57,176 bases of DNA. Origin: an uncultured Actinomycetes bacterium. Its GTDB lineage: Bacteria; Actinomycetota; Thermoleophilia; RBG-16-64-13. Position 1 is the stretch's first letter. Every line of letters starts with the position of its first letter. The notes beneath the pieces were generated by a model. The model made no database searches, was not told where the DNA came from, and saw only the letters and a list, made by a program, of their open reading frames with translations. Of the stretch, positions 9,581 through 17,369 are shown one piece after another. The stretch spans positions 1 to 57,176 of the forward strand of contig CAIQPS010000014.1 of assembly GCA_903873715.1 (NCBI GenBank), in the 5' to 3' direction. Position numbers and translations under genes: made by a program.

Positions 9581-10921
9581 ATGTCGCTCCTCTTCCGCGT
9601 AGCCGCCCCTCTCTTCAAGCGGGGTTCGCGCCACTGGGGCCGGTCAGACTTCGAATGGCTGGCGAGCCGGCTCCGGCCGTTCGTCCCACCCGGCGGCAGC
9701 TTCCTCGATCTGGGTGGCGGCACCGGTGAACCCGGTACCGGGTCGAACGACGGCACCGCCGCGCCGCAGGCGGTGAGACTCAGTACCATCGCCCGCGAGT
9801 ACGCGCGGATAGGACTCACCGGCTTCGGCGGGCCGCCCACGCTCATCGCCATGCTTCGCAGGCTGTGCGTGGAGAACCGGCGGTGGGTCTCCGAGCACGA
9901 GTTCCAGGACGGGATCGCCGCCACCGGCCTCCTACCCGGCCCGGCCGCCATGCAACTCAGTATCTACTGCGCCTGGAGAGTGCGCGGAGCCATCGGCGGC
10001 ATCATAGGCGGTATCTGCTTCGCGCTGCCTGGCCTCGTGATCATAGTCGCGCTGTCGGCGCTGTTCCTTGCCGAACACCCGCCTCTCTGGGTCCAGGGAG
10101 CGGCCGCCGGCGCCGGCGCGGCCGTCCCGGCCGTGGCCCTGGGCGCCGCGATCTCGCTGATACCCGCCAGTTGGCGGCGCTCGGCGGGCGTGAAGTTGGC
10201 GCATGCCCGCTGGCTCCTCTACATCGCCGCGGGCGCGGCGTCCGCCGCCACCATCGGCCCATACCTGGTGCTCGTGCTCTTCGGCTGCGGGTTCTTGGAG
10301 ACCGCCGTGCGCGCCGTCGGCAGACCCGGACGCACAGTCGGAGCGTTCGCGTTCCTGCCCGCCGCCGCCACCACCGCCGTGACGGGCGGCATCGGCGCTT
10401 TGGCGTGGGTGGCGCTCAAGGTCGGAGCCCTGTCGTACGGCGGCGGCTTCGTGATCATCCCGCTCATGCAGAACGATGCGGTGAACCACTACCACTGGAT
10501 GACCGCCGGCCAGTTCCTGACGGCGGTGGCCCTCGGGCAGATAACCCCAGGGCCCGTGGTGCAGACCGTCTCGGTGGTAGGCTACGCCGCCGCGGGCCTT
10601 CTCGGCGCCGCCGTCGCCGCAGTCATAGCCTTTGCGCCCTCCTTCGTGTTCGTCATCGCCGGCGGCCGCTACTTCGACCGGATCCGGCGGAACACCGCCG
10701 TCAAGGACTTCCTCGACGGGGCCGGACCCGCAGCCATCGGCGCCATCGCAGGCGCTGCCGTCCCGCTCGCCTTGTCGCTCGCCCACCTCTGGCAAGTGGG
10801 TATGCTCGTCGCATCGGCAGTCTGGATCGTGCTGTTGCGGCGCAACCTCGTCCTCGGTCTCCTCGCCGCAGCGGTCATCGGGGTCGTCGTCGCGCTCGCC
10901 GGTCTCCAGGTCGTCGGGTAA
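9581..10921 (+). CDS. chrA: methyltransferase stub fused to ChrA-family chromate transporter
   Basis: Residues 1 to ~54 resemble the N-terminus of the upstream methyltransferase (APLFK, a second block RPxVPPGG, and LDLGGGTG), but the SAM domain then stops. From about residue 66 a complete two-half ChrA transporter follows: GLTGFGGPPTLIAM, GLLPGPAAMQL, and in the second half SYGGGFVIIPLM and QITPGPVVQT, with about ten membrane segments. ChrA exports chromate (CHR family). A GTG at 9773 could start a stand-alone ChrA. The ATG at 9581 lacks a convincing ribosome site, so the fused product may not be made. Confidence 0.85.
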   Translation: MSLLFRVAAPLFKRGSRHWGRSDFEWLASRLRPFVPPGGSFLDLGGGTGEPGTGSNDGTAAPQAVRLSTIAREYARIGLTGFGGPPTLIAMLRRLCVENRRWVSEHEFQDGIAATGLLPGPAAMQLSIYCAWRVRGAIGGIIGGICFALPGLVIIVALSALFLAEHPPLWVQGAAAGAGAAVPAVALGAAISLIPASWRRSAGVKLAHARWLLYIAAGAASAATIGPYLVLVLFGCGFLETAVRAVGRPGRTVGAFAFLPAAATTAVTGGIGALAWVALKVGALSYGGGFVIIPLMQNDAVNHYHWMTAGQFLTAVALGQITPGPVVQTVSVVGYAAAGLLGAAVAAVIAFAPSFVFVIAGGRYFDRIRRNTAVKDFLDGAGPAAIGAIAGAAVPLALSLAHLWQVGMLVASAVWIVLLRRNLVLGLLAAAVIGVVVALAGLQVVG

Positions 10922-10980
10922 GCCCCACTTCGGCCGCCGAGCCACTCCACCCGCTCCTGCGGTAATCTTGGCTGTGCACA

Positions 10981-12114
10981 ATGTCGCCATACAAGTGGGG
11001 AATCGGCCTGGACAGATCAGAGACATCGAGGGCGCTCGGGGGTGACACCGCCGTGGCGTCCGGCAACGCCCTGCCGGTGCCGCACATCCATTCGGCCGGA
11101 CGGCGCGTCGGGCGCGTCGCATGGAAGACGGTCGCGGTCCTCCTGTTCATCCTGGTGCCGCTCGCCTGCATCTTCGGGTCGCTGTTCCTGGGGCGCTACC
11201 ACATGACCTTCTCGCAGGTGGTCGGCGCGCTCTTCCCGTTCGCGCACATCTCGGTGCCCAAGCAGGTCTCCACCCTGGTGGTGCAGGTGAGGTTGCCTCG
11301 CGCTCTGGCCGCGGCCTGCGTTGGAGCATCGCTCTCTGCGAGCGGCGTGGCCTTCCAGGGCGTCTTCCGCAGTCCGTTGGTGAACCCCGAACTCCTTGGG
11401 GTGAGTTCCGGCTCGGGTTTCGGGGCTGCCTTCGCGATCGTGGTCCTGGGCGGGGGCTTCGCCATCTATCCCCTCGCGTTCGCCACGGGGATGTTCGCAG
11501 TCTTCATGAGCTACTGGGTCGCCCGGGTCTACAAGAAGACGCCGGCCATCATGCTCATCCTTGGAGGCGTGATCGTCTCGTCGGTCTTTTCCGCGCTGGT
11601 GGGCCTCATGAAGTACGTCGCCGACCCCGAGACCCAACTTCCCAGCATCGTCTACTGGTTGATGGGGTCCCTGTCCGCGGTGAGCTTCGAGCAGTTCTGG
11701 GCGCTGATCCCCATGGGGCTCGGGGTTCTGGTGTTGCTTGCGTCCTCTTGGCGCATCGACGTCCTCTCGATGGGAGACAAGGAGGCCCGTTCCCTGGGCG
11801 TGAACGCCAACGCCTATCGCGGCACCATCGTCGCGGGAGCCACGCTCGCCACCGCCGGAGCGGTCTGCATCTCGGGGGTGGTCGGCTGGGTGGGTCTGGT
11901 GATCCCCCACATCGGGCGCATGATCGTTGGCTCCAGCAACCGAAGGCTGATGCCGGCGTCCATCTCCATCGGCGCGAGCTTCCTCGTCATCGTCGACACA
12001 ATGGCACGCGGCCTCTGGGCCTCGGAGGTGCCTCTAGGCATCCTCACGGCTCTCATAGGCGCCCCCTTCTTCGTGTACCTGCTCAAGAAGACCAAGGGCG
12101 GAGACTGGCGATGA
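10981..12114 (+). CDS. FecCD-family ABC transporter permease
   Basis: Inner-membrane permease of the iron-siderophore/cobalamin/haem uptake class, 377 residues with about ten hydrophobic segments. Family hallmarks: VRLPRALAAACVGASL, GVAFQGVFRSPLVNPELLG, and the ATPase-contacting GVVGWVGLVIPHIGRMI near the C-terminus. The first ~45 residues are hydrophilic and poorly conserved; GTG 11053 behind GGGGGTGA may be the true start. Stop and next start overlap (ATGA). Confidence 0.92.
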   Translation: MSPYKWGIGLDRSETSRALGGDTAVASGNALPVPHIHSAGRRVGRVAWKTVAVLLFILVPLACIFGSLFLGRYHMTFSQVVGALFPFAHISVPKQVSTLVVQVRLPRALAAACVGASLSASGVAFQGVFRSPLVNPELLGVSSGSGFGAAFAIVVLGGGFAIYPLAFATGMFAVFMSYWVARVYKKTPAIMLILGGVIVSSVFSALVGLMKYVADPETQLPSIVYWLMGSLSAVSFEQFWALIPMGLGVLVLLASSWRIDVLSMGDKEARSLGVNANAYRGTIVAGATLATAGAVCISGVVGWVGLVIPHIGRMIVGSSNRRLMPASISIGASFLVIVDTMARGLWASEVPLGILTALIGAPFFVYLLKKTKGGDWR

Positions 12115-12989
12115 GGGACGTGCAGACCGTGCGCGCCGCCGACGCCCCGGCAGGTGAGGAGATACTGCGCCTCGACGGCGTCCACTTCGCCTATGACCAC
12201 CACAAGGTCCTCGTCGACGTCGGCCTCTCTGTCAGGCGAGGGACGTGCACCTGCCTGATAGGTATCAACGGCTGCGGCAAGTCCACGCTCATCGACTGCG
12301 TCCTGGGGGTCCTCCATCCTTCGGCGGGAGAGGTGAGCATCGACGGCGCCCACGTGAGACACCTCAAGCCGGCCCGGCTGGCCCGCAAGGTGGCCTACGT
12401 GCCGCAGATACACGAGCGCTCCTTCCCCTACCTCGTGGACCACATGGTCCTCATGGGGAGAACGGCGCACTCCAGGCTCTTGAGCGCGCCCGACCGCGAC
12501 GACCGTGAGTTTGCGCGACGCGCCATCGAGGAGTGCGGCATCGGACATCTCGCCAAGCGGCCATGCACGTCGCTCTCCGGCGGCGAGATGCAGATGGTGC
12601 TCCTCGCCAGGGCGCTGGCCCAGGACGCCCCGCTCATCCTGATGGACGAACCCACCGCCCACCTGGATTTCAAGAACGAACTGTTGTTCCTCGAGACGAT
12701 CGAGCGCCTCATCACCGCGCGCGGCGTCACCGTGTTGATGGCCACGCACGCCCCCAACCAGGCCTTCCACCTGGCCGAAGCCGGTGTCTCGACCCGTGTG
12801 GCGGTGATGAACCGGGGCCGCATCTGGCAGGAGGGACCGCCTCGGACGGTACTCACCGAGGAGATGCTGCGCGCCGTGTACGGCATAGAGGCCCACCTGC
12901 TCGAATGCGACCCGCCGCCCGGCGGCACCCGTCCGATACGGCAGATCGTGCCCCGACGGACGCTGCGCGCTGAGAGGCCCGGGCTATGA
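12111..12989 (+). CDS. FecE/BtuD-type ABC transporter ATP-binding protein
   Basis: ATPase partner of the preceding permease, 292 residues. Walker A GINGCGKST, Q-loop AYVPQ, signature LSGGEMQ, Walker B LILMDEPTAHLD and H-loop MATHAP are all present. Start at ATG 12111 overlaps the permease stop, showing translational coupling, and the next gene starts inside this stop codon (ATGA at 12986). The C-terminal ~40 residues extend past the usual fold. Confidence 0.94.
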   Translation: MRDVQTVRAADAPAGEEILRLDGVHFAYDHHKVLVDVGLSVRRGTCTCLIGINGCGKSTLIDCVLGVLHPSAGEVSIDGAHVRHLKPARLARKVAYVPQIHERSFPYLVDHMVLMGRTAHSRLLSAPDRDDREFARRAIEECGIGHLAKRPCTSLSGGEMQMVLLARALAQDAPLILMDEPTAHLDFKNELLFLETIERLITARGVTVLMATHAPNQAFHLAEAGVSTRVAVMNRGRIWQEGPPRTVLTEEMLRAVYGIEAHLLECDPPPGGTRPIRQIVPRRTLRAERPGL

Positions 12990-14167
12990 CGACACCGCTC
13001 CGCCCCCACCGAAGGCTCCGGACGGTCGCCATCATCCTGCTGATGGCCCTGGGCCTCGCCCTGACCGCCATGGGTGCCGGCTGTTCCGGCGCCGTCGCCT
13101 CCGGCCCGGCCCAGGCCGCGCCCACTTCCTCCAGTCCGCAGACGACGGAGGCCCTCACCCACGTGGTGGTCGATTCCGCTGCGCGCAGTGTCACAGTGCC
13201 CGGCGCCCCCAAGAGGATCGCGGTCATGGATCCCTTCTCGGCTGAGATAGCCATCATGTGCGGCTCGGGGTCGCAGTTGATCGGCGCGCCTGGCGGTGTC
13301 CACGGCCAGCCGATCCTCGAGACGATCTTCCCCGGCCTGTCGTCGCTGGCCGAGACCTCCGGGAGCACCATCAACATCGAGACCCTGGTCCAGCAGGCCT
13401 GCGACCTCGCCATAGTGAAGACCACCATGTCCGACGCCGAACTGGCCAAGCTCGACAAGATGGGCATCCCCTATGTCAAGGTCGGCTACGGCACCATGCG
13501 GGAGCAGATCGCCGCCTTGCGCCTGGTCGGCTCGGTGCTCGGCGCCACCGCCGGCGCCAAGGCCGACGCCCTGGCCCGCTTTTACGGGCAGACCCTCCAG
13601 GCGGTCGTGCAGCACGCCGCCAAGATACCCGCGGAGGAACGGCTGCGCGTCTACCATTCCATCAACAGCATGGAGCAGACCGACGGGGCCGGTTCCCTCG
13701 GTCAGGACTGGATCACCACAGTGGGCTGCATCGACGTGTCCGCCGGCGAATCCCCCACTTCGGGGACCGACTACGTCGCCACCCTCGAACAGGTCTACGC
13801 ATGGGACCCCGACTATGTCATCTGCAACGTCGCGGACACGGCCAAGTACACCCCCAGCGACGCGCGGTGGAAGGGGCTCGCCGCCGTTGCCGAAGAGCGC
13901 ATCCTCAACATACCCATTGGGGCGACCCGCTGGGGCCAGCGCGGGGATGTGGAGACCTATCTTGCGATGCTCTGGCTTGGCTGTACGCTCTACCCGCAGT
14001 ACTACTCCGACATCGACCTCGAGCAGACGGTAGTGGACTACTACCGCGACTATCTCGGAGTCACCGTCGATCAGGCCTTGTACGACCGGATGCTCTCCGG
14101 GCAGCACATGTGGGGTGGCAACGCCGGTTCCGGCTCAGGCAGCACCAGCAACGGAGGAAAGCCTTGA
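12986..14167 (+). CDS. FecB/BtuF-type substrate-binding lipoprotein
   Basis: Extracytoplasmic receptor of the ABC importer. The N-terminus has a long hydrophobic signal and a cysteine in a slightly atypical lipobox (AMGAGC), then a Ser/Thr/Ala linker. The periplasmic-binding fold starts at KRIAVMDPFSAEIAIMCG and continues to DPDYVICNVAD. At 393 residues it is longer than most siderophore receptors, and the substrate is not readable from sequence. Start overlaps the ATPase stop by 4 bp; its TGA overlaps the next ATG by one base. Confidence 0.88.
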   Translation: MTTPLRPHRRLRTVAIILLMALGLALTAMGAGCSGAVASGPAQAAPTSSSPQTTEALTHVVVDSAARSVTVPGAPKRIAVMDPFSAEIAIMCGSGSQLIGAPGGVHGQPILETIFPGLSSLAETSGSTINIETLVQQACDLAIVKTTMSDAELAKLDKMGIPYVKVGYGTMREQIAALRLVGSVLGATAGAKADALARFYGQTLQAVVQHAAKIPAEERLRVYHSINSMEQTDGAGSLGQDWITTVGCIDVSAGESPTSGTDYVATLEQVYAWDPDYVICNVADTAKYTPSDARWKGLAAVAEERILNIPIGATRWGQRGDVETYLAMLWLGCTLYPQYYSDIDLEQTVVDYYRDYLGVTVDQALYDRMLSGQHMWGGNAGSGSGSTSNGGKP

Positions 14168-15312
14168 TGGCACGCGACGCGTCTTCGGCTGATACACCCC
14201 GCGGGACCGGCGGAGGCGGTGGCGGTGGCGGTGGACGCGGAACAGGCGGTGGCCGGGGTGCCGGCTCCGGGCGTGGCTCGCGCAAGGCCGCACAGGACAC
14301 GGCCCTCTTCCCGGCCGGGTCCGTCGATCCGTCCACGGCGCGCCTTCTGCTGTGCTGCGTCGACGACACCGACGATCTCTCCGCGGAGACCTCCACGGGA
14401 TACGTCGCCGAGTGCATCGCCGGGCACGTCGCCGCTCTCGGTGGCCAGGTCCTGCTCGGCATCACGCGGCACCAGTTGCTGCTGTCCGAGTTAGTCCCGT
14501 ACACCTCTCACAACTCTTCGATGTGCTTCGCTGCCCTCATGCCCGCGGGGAGCGGTGCGGCCGTGGAGGCCTTCGCGGTCGACGCCCTGCGGAGGCTCTG
14601 CGCGGAGAGCGCCGACCCGGGCCTCTGCATAGCTGAACTGCCGGCCGCGGCGGCCCCCGACGAACTGAGCGGCCCGATACACAGTCTGGTGGCCTTCGGC
14701 CGCAAGGCCAAGGCCGAGGTGTGCACCAAGGAGGAAGCGTACTCTCTGGCCCAAGGGCTTCCTTGGCTCAGGCTGAGCGAGCATGGGGGCACCGGCCAGG
14801 GCGTCATCGGCGCATTGGCCGGCGTGGGCCTGCGCCTCTCGGGCGAGGACGGGCGCTTCCGCGGCACCTGGAAGCTGGACCGCGTCTACGCGCAATCCCT
14901 CCCCCATCGGCAGGCGCTCGATCCCGCCGGCGAAGCGCCGCCCGACACCATACCGGTCGGAGCCTTCCGCACCACACTCTCCGCCCGCCTGGCAGGGCCG
15001 GTCCGGGTGCTCGACACCCGCGGGGCTGCCGTCCCGGACACCGTTCCCCTGCTCCTGGCAAAGGGGGCCAAGCCCCTCTTCCTCGGCGGGGCACTGAACG
15101 TCATCGTCGATGTGCGCGACGGCCTGGCCGTCGCCTGTTCCAAGGCCGACCTCGACGACATGGGCGACACCGAGAGCTGGAAGCGGGGCTGCTCGCGCTT
15201 CACTCCGGACAACGACGCCGAAGAGTGCGCGGACGAGGCCACCTGGGTGTGCCGCAACTGCCTCTATCGCCGCCTGACCATGCGCGGCTTCGAATGCGTG
15301 GCCCACTCCTAG
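14167..15312 (+). CDS. TiaS-like DDTD-domain protein coupled to the ABC importer
   Basis: A 381-residue protein. Residues ~5-40 are Gly/Arg-rich low complexity. A conserved domain begins LLCCVDDTDDLSAETSTGYV, similar to the start of archaeal tRNA-Ile2 agmatinylcytidine synthetase (TiaS, GIDDTDS...TTY), and continues with HSLVAFGRKAKAEVC and LRLSEHGGTGQGVIGALAGV, a TiaS-like core. The last ~45 residues carry clustered cysteines (CSRF, EECAD, CRNC, FEC), possibly a metal site. ATG 14167 shares a base with the receptor stop, so it belongs to the transporter operon. A role in tRNA modification is doubtful; ligand or metal handling is an alternative. Confidence 0.65.
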   Translation: MARDASSADTPRGTGGGGGGGGGRGTGGGRGAGSGRGSRKAAQDTALFPAGSVDPSTARLLLCCVDDTDDLSAETSTGYVAECIAGHVAALGGQVLLGITRHQLLLSELVPYTSHNSSMCFAALMPAGSGAAVEAFAVDALRRLCAESADPGLCIAELPAAAAPDELSGPIHSLVAFGRKAKAEVCTKEEAYSLAQGLPWLRLSEHGGTGQGVIGALAGVGLRLSGEDGRFRGTWKLDRVYAQSLPHRQALDPAGEAPPDTIPVGAFRTTLSARLAGPVRVLDTRGAAVPDTVPLLLAKGAKPLFLGGALNVIVDVRDGLAVACSKADLDDMGDTESWKRGCSRFTPDNDAEECADEATWVCRNCLYRRLTMRGFECVAHS

Positions 15313-15343
15313 CGGGCGGCATGCCGGCCACCCGGTGAGGCGG

Positions 15344-17368
15344 CTATTTGGCGGCGGCGGACACCACGTTGCTCAAGGCCCCGAAGTACTTGACTCCCCC
15401 GATGAGGATGTAGGCCCGGACCTTGAAGTAATAGACCGTGCCGGTGGTGAGCCCGCTCGCGGTGACTGACAGCGACGTCGTGTCCGCGGCCCACGCGTAC
15501 GTGCCTGACGAACTTGTCGCCCGCCAGACCTGATACCCGGTCACCCCTCCACCATTGGCGGCCCAGGAAACGACCACTGTGTGGCTGGTCGCACCGGTCA
15601 GCGCCCGTGGGCTGGCCACCTTCGCAGGGACGATCCGGAACGTCACTTGCCGGCTCCCGGTGTAGTAGCCCTTGCCGTAGATGGTGACGGTCGCCGTGCC
15701 GCAATTGACGTTGTTCGCATAGACCACGGTGTAGTCGGTGCCGAGGATAAGGGTCTTGCCCGCGAACGTGATGGTGAGAGCCGGCTGTATGGCCGCACCC
15801 GTGTACACCTTGTCGGGGATCGAGGCAACGGTCGCCCGGGTGATGCTCGCCACGATCTTGAAGGTCACCGACTTGGACCCTACATACGCGCCGATCCCGG
15901 TGACGGTGAGGGTCGCGGTACCCACGGCGACGTTGTTCGCGTAGCCCACGGTGTAGTCGGTGCCGCGCACGAGAGTGGTCCCGGCGTAGGTGACGGTGGG
16001 AGCCGGGGTCAACGCGGAACCCGTGTAGGTCTGGCTGGGAATGGCTGTGATTGTCGCCGCGTTGATCCTGTTGACCGACACGGCGCAGTAAGCTGAGTAG
16101 CCGGCGTCTGCGGTCTTGGCACTGACGTAGGCCAGGCCGGCGCCGACCGCGGTGACCAGCCCGCTCGCGCTGACAGTGGCGACACTGGTGTTACTGGATC
16201 TCCAGGTGACACCGGGGTAGGTGACGTTGGCCGGTGAGACGGTCGCGGAGAGCTGCGTGGTCTGCCCGATCTTGATCGCGGCCGAAGTCTTGTTGAGGGT
16301 GACCCCGGTCGACCATACAGGCGCGGTGGCAGTGAAGAAGACCTGCCCCCCGCTCAGTTTGAAATACCAGCCGGGATTCGCCGGGATCAGCTTCTTGAGA
16401 TCCGCGGGAGTGATGGTGTAGCCGTTGTAGGACTGCGCTGCCAGGTGGTCTTCCGCGATGAGCAGCGAGTCACCCGTGTACATCATGTCAAGGTTGGCCT
16501 TCAGGGCCCCCGCGATCTGCATGTACGCATATGCACCGTTGACGTTGAACCTGTCGCTGATCGTGATGTTGGTGCCCACGGTGGCGATGCCGGTCTGCGA
16601 GGCGGTGAAGACACCGCCACCGAGGATGGTGGCGGTGTTGCCGCTGATCGTCCCCCCCATCAGGTAGATGAGGATCCTGCGTTCCGCTACGCCGCCTCCG
16701 TAGGCCGCGCTGTTGCCGTCGATCTGGCCGCCGTTCATGGTGAACGTCCCGCCGAACACGCCCACACCGCCTCCGCAGGTGTAGTCGCCTGGCGACGTCC
16801 CGGCGTTGCCGGTGATGCGGCCGCCGTTCATGGTGAACGTGCCCGGGGCGAGTTGCGGGATGTACACCCCACCCGGCGTGGTGGTGGAACTGTTGTTGCG
16901 GACCACCGCGCCGGTGCTCATCGTGAGTGTCCCGTAGCTGACCCGGACGAGCGCGGCCCCCGCATCGGCGACCAAGCTCTTGTTCCCGTCCAGGACGATG
17001 TTGCTGAGGGACAGGCTACCCCCCGTGGACACATCGACCACCGGGGTGCCTGTGAGCCCAGCATCTCGAAGAACCATCGCATTGGTGTAACCGCTGAGGT
17101 CCCAGGTCTGGGTCGACGTGACGGTGACGGTCCCCGTCACGTCGATCGTACCGTTCGAGACGTTGAGGAGTGTCTTCGCCTTGGCGAAGGTCTTCACTGC
17201 CGTCGCGCGCGTGGCGCCGTCGCCGGCGTCACTACCGGTCACGCCGTTCAGATACACCGTGCCGAGAGTGCCTGCCTGAGCGACGGCGGCGAAGCAGAGC
17301 AGGGTCGCCAGCAGCACTCCTGCCAGCAGCAGGAGGGACCTCCCGGCCTTGGGGAGCGCGCGGCCCAT
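15344..17368 (-). CDS. secreted beta-helix/Ig-like repeat protein (shorter paralogue)
   Basis: 674 residues. Signal peptide ~1-32 (LLLLAGVLLATLLCFAAVAQA). Residues ~35-330 have short Gly/Asn-rich repeats (FTMNGGRITGNAG, FTMNGGQIDGNSA) typical of a right-handed beta-helix. Then come a Big_2-like domain (~340-430), two ~70-residue Ig-like repeats with the YTG...TDYTVxYANN...GTATxTxTG pattern, and a C-terminal FN3-like domain. No sortase motif or membrane anchor. It starts one base after the stop of its longer paralogue, so the two are co-transcribed. Likely surface or matrix protein; ligand unknown. Confidence 0.82.
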   Translation of the reverse strand: MGRALPKAGRSLLLLAGVLLATLLCFAAVAQAGTLGTVYLNGVTGSDAGDGATRATAVKTFAKAKTLLNVSNGTIDVTGTVTVTSTQTWDLSGYTNAMVLRDAGLTGTPVVDVSTGGSLSLSNIVLDGNKSLVADAGAALVRVSYGTLTMSTGAVVRNNSSTTTPGGVYIPQLAPGTFTMNGGRITGNAGTSPGDYTCGGGVGVFGGTFTMNGGQIDGNSAAYGGGVAERRILIYLMGGTISGNTATILGGGVFTASQTGIATVGTNITISDRFNVNGAYAYMQIAGALKANLDMMYTGDSLLIAEDHLAAQSYNGYTITPADLKKLIPANPGWYFKLSGGQVFFTATAPVWSTGVTLNKTSAAIKIGQTTQLSATVSPANVTYPGVTWRSSNTSVATVSASGLVTAVGAGLAYVSAKTADAGYSAYCAVSVNRINAATITAIPSQTYTGSALTPAPTVTYAGTTLVRGTDYTVGYANNVAVGTATLTVTGIGAYVGSKSVTFKIVASITRATVASIPDKVYTGAAIQPALTITFAGKTLILGTDYTVVYANNVNCGTATVTIYGKGYYTGSRQVTFRIVPAKVASPRALTGATSHTVVVSWAANGGGVTGYQVWRATSSSGTYAWAADTTSLSVTASGLTTGTVYYFKVRAYILIGGVKYFGALSNVVSAAAK

Positions 17369-17369
17369 G

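Noticed and set aside
12428-14107. 559-residue minus-strand ORF opposite the ABC receptor
   Set aside because: Overlaps two coupled transporter genes in antisense and shows no domain.
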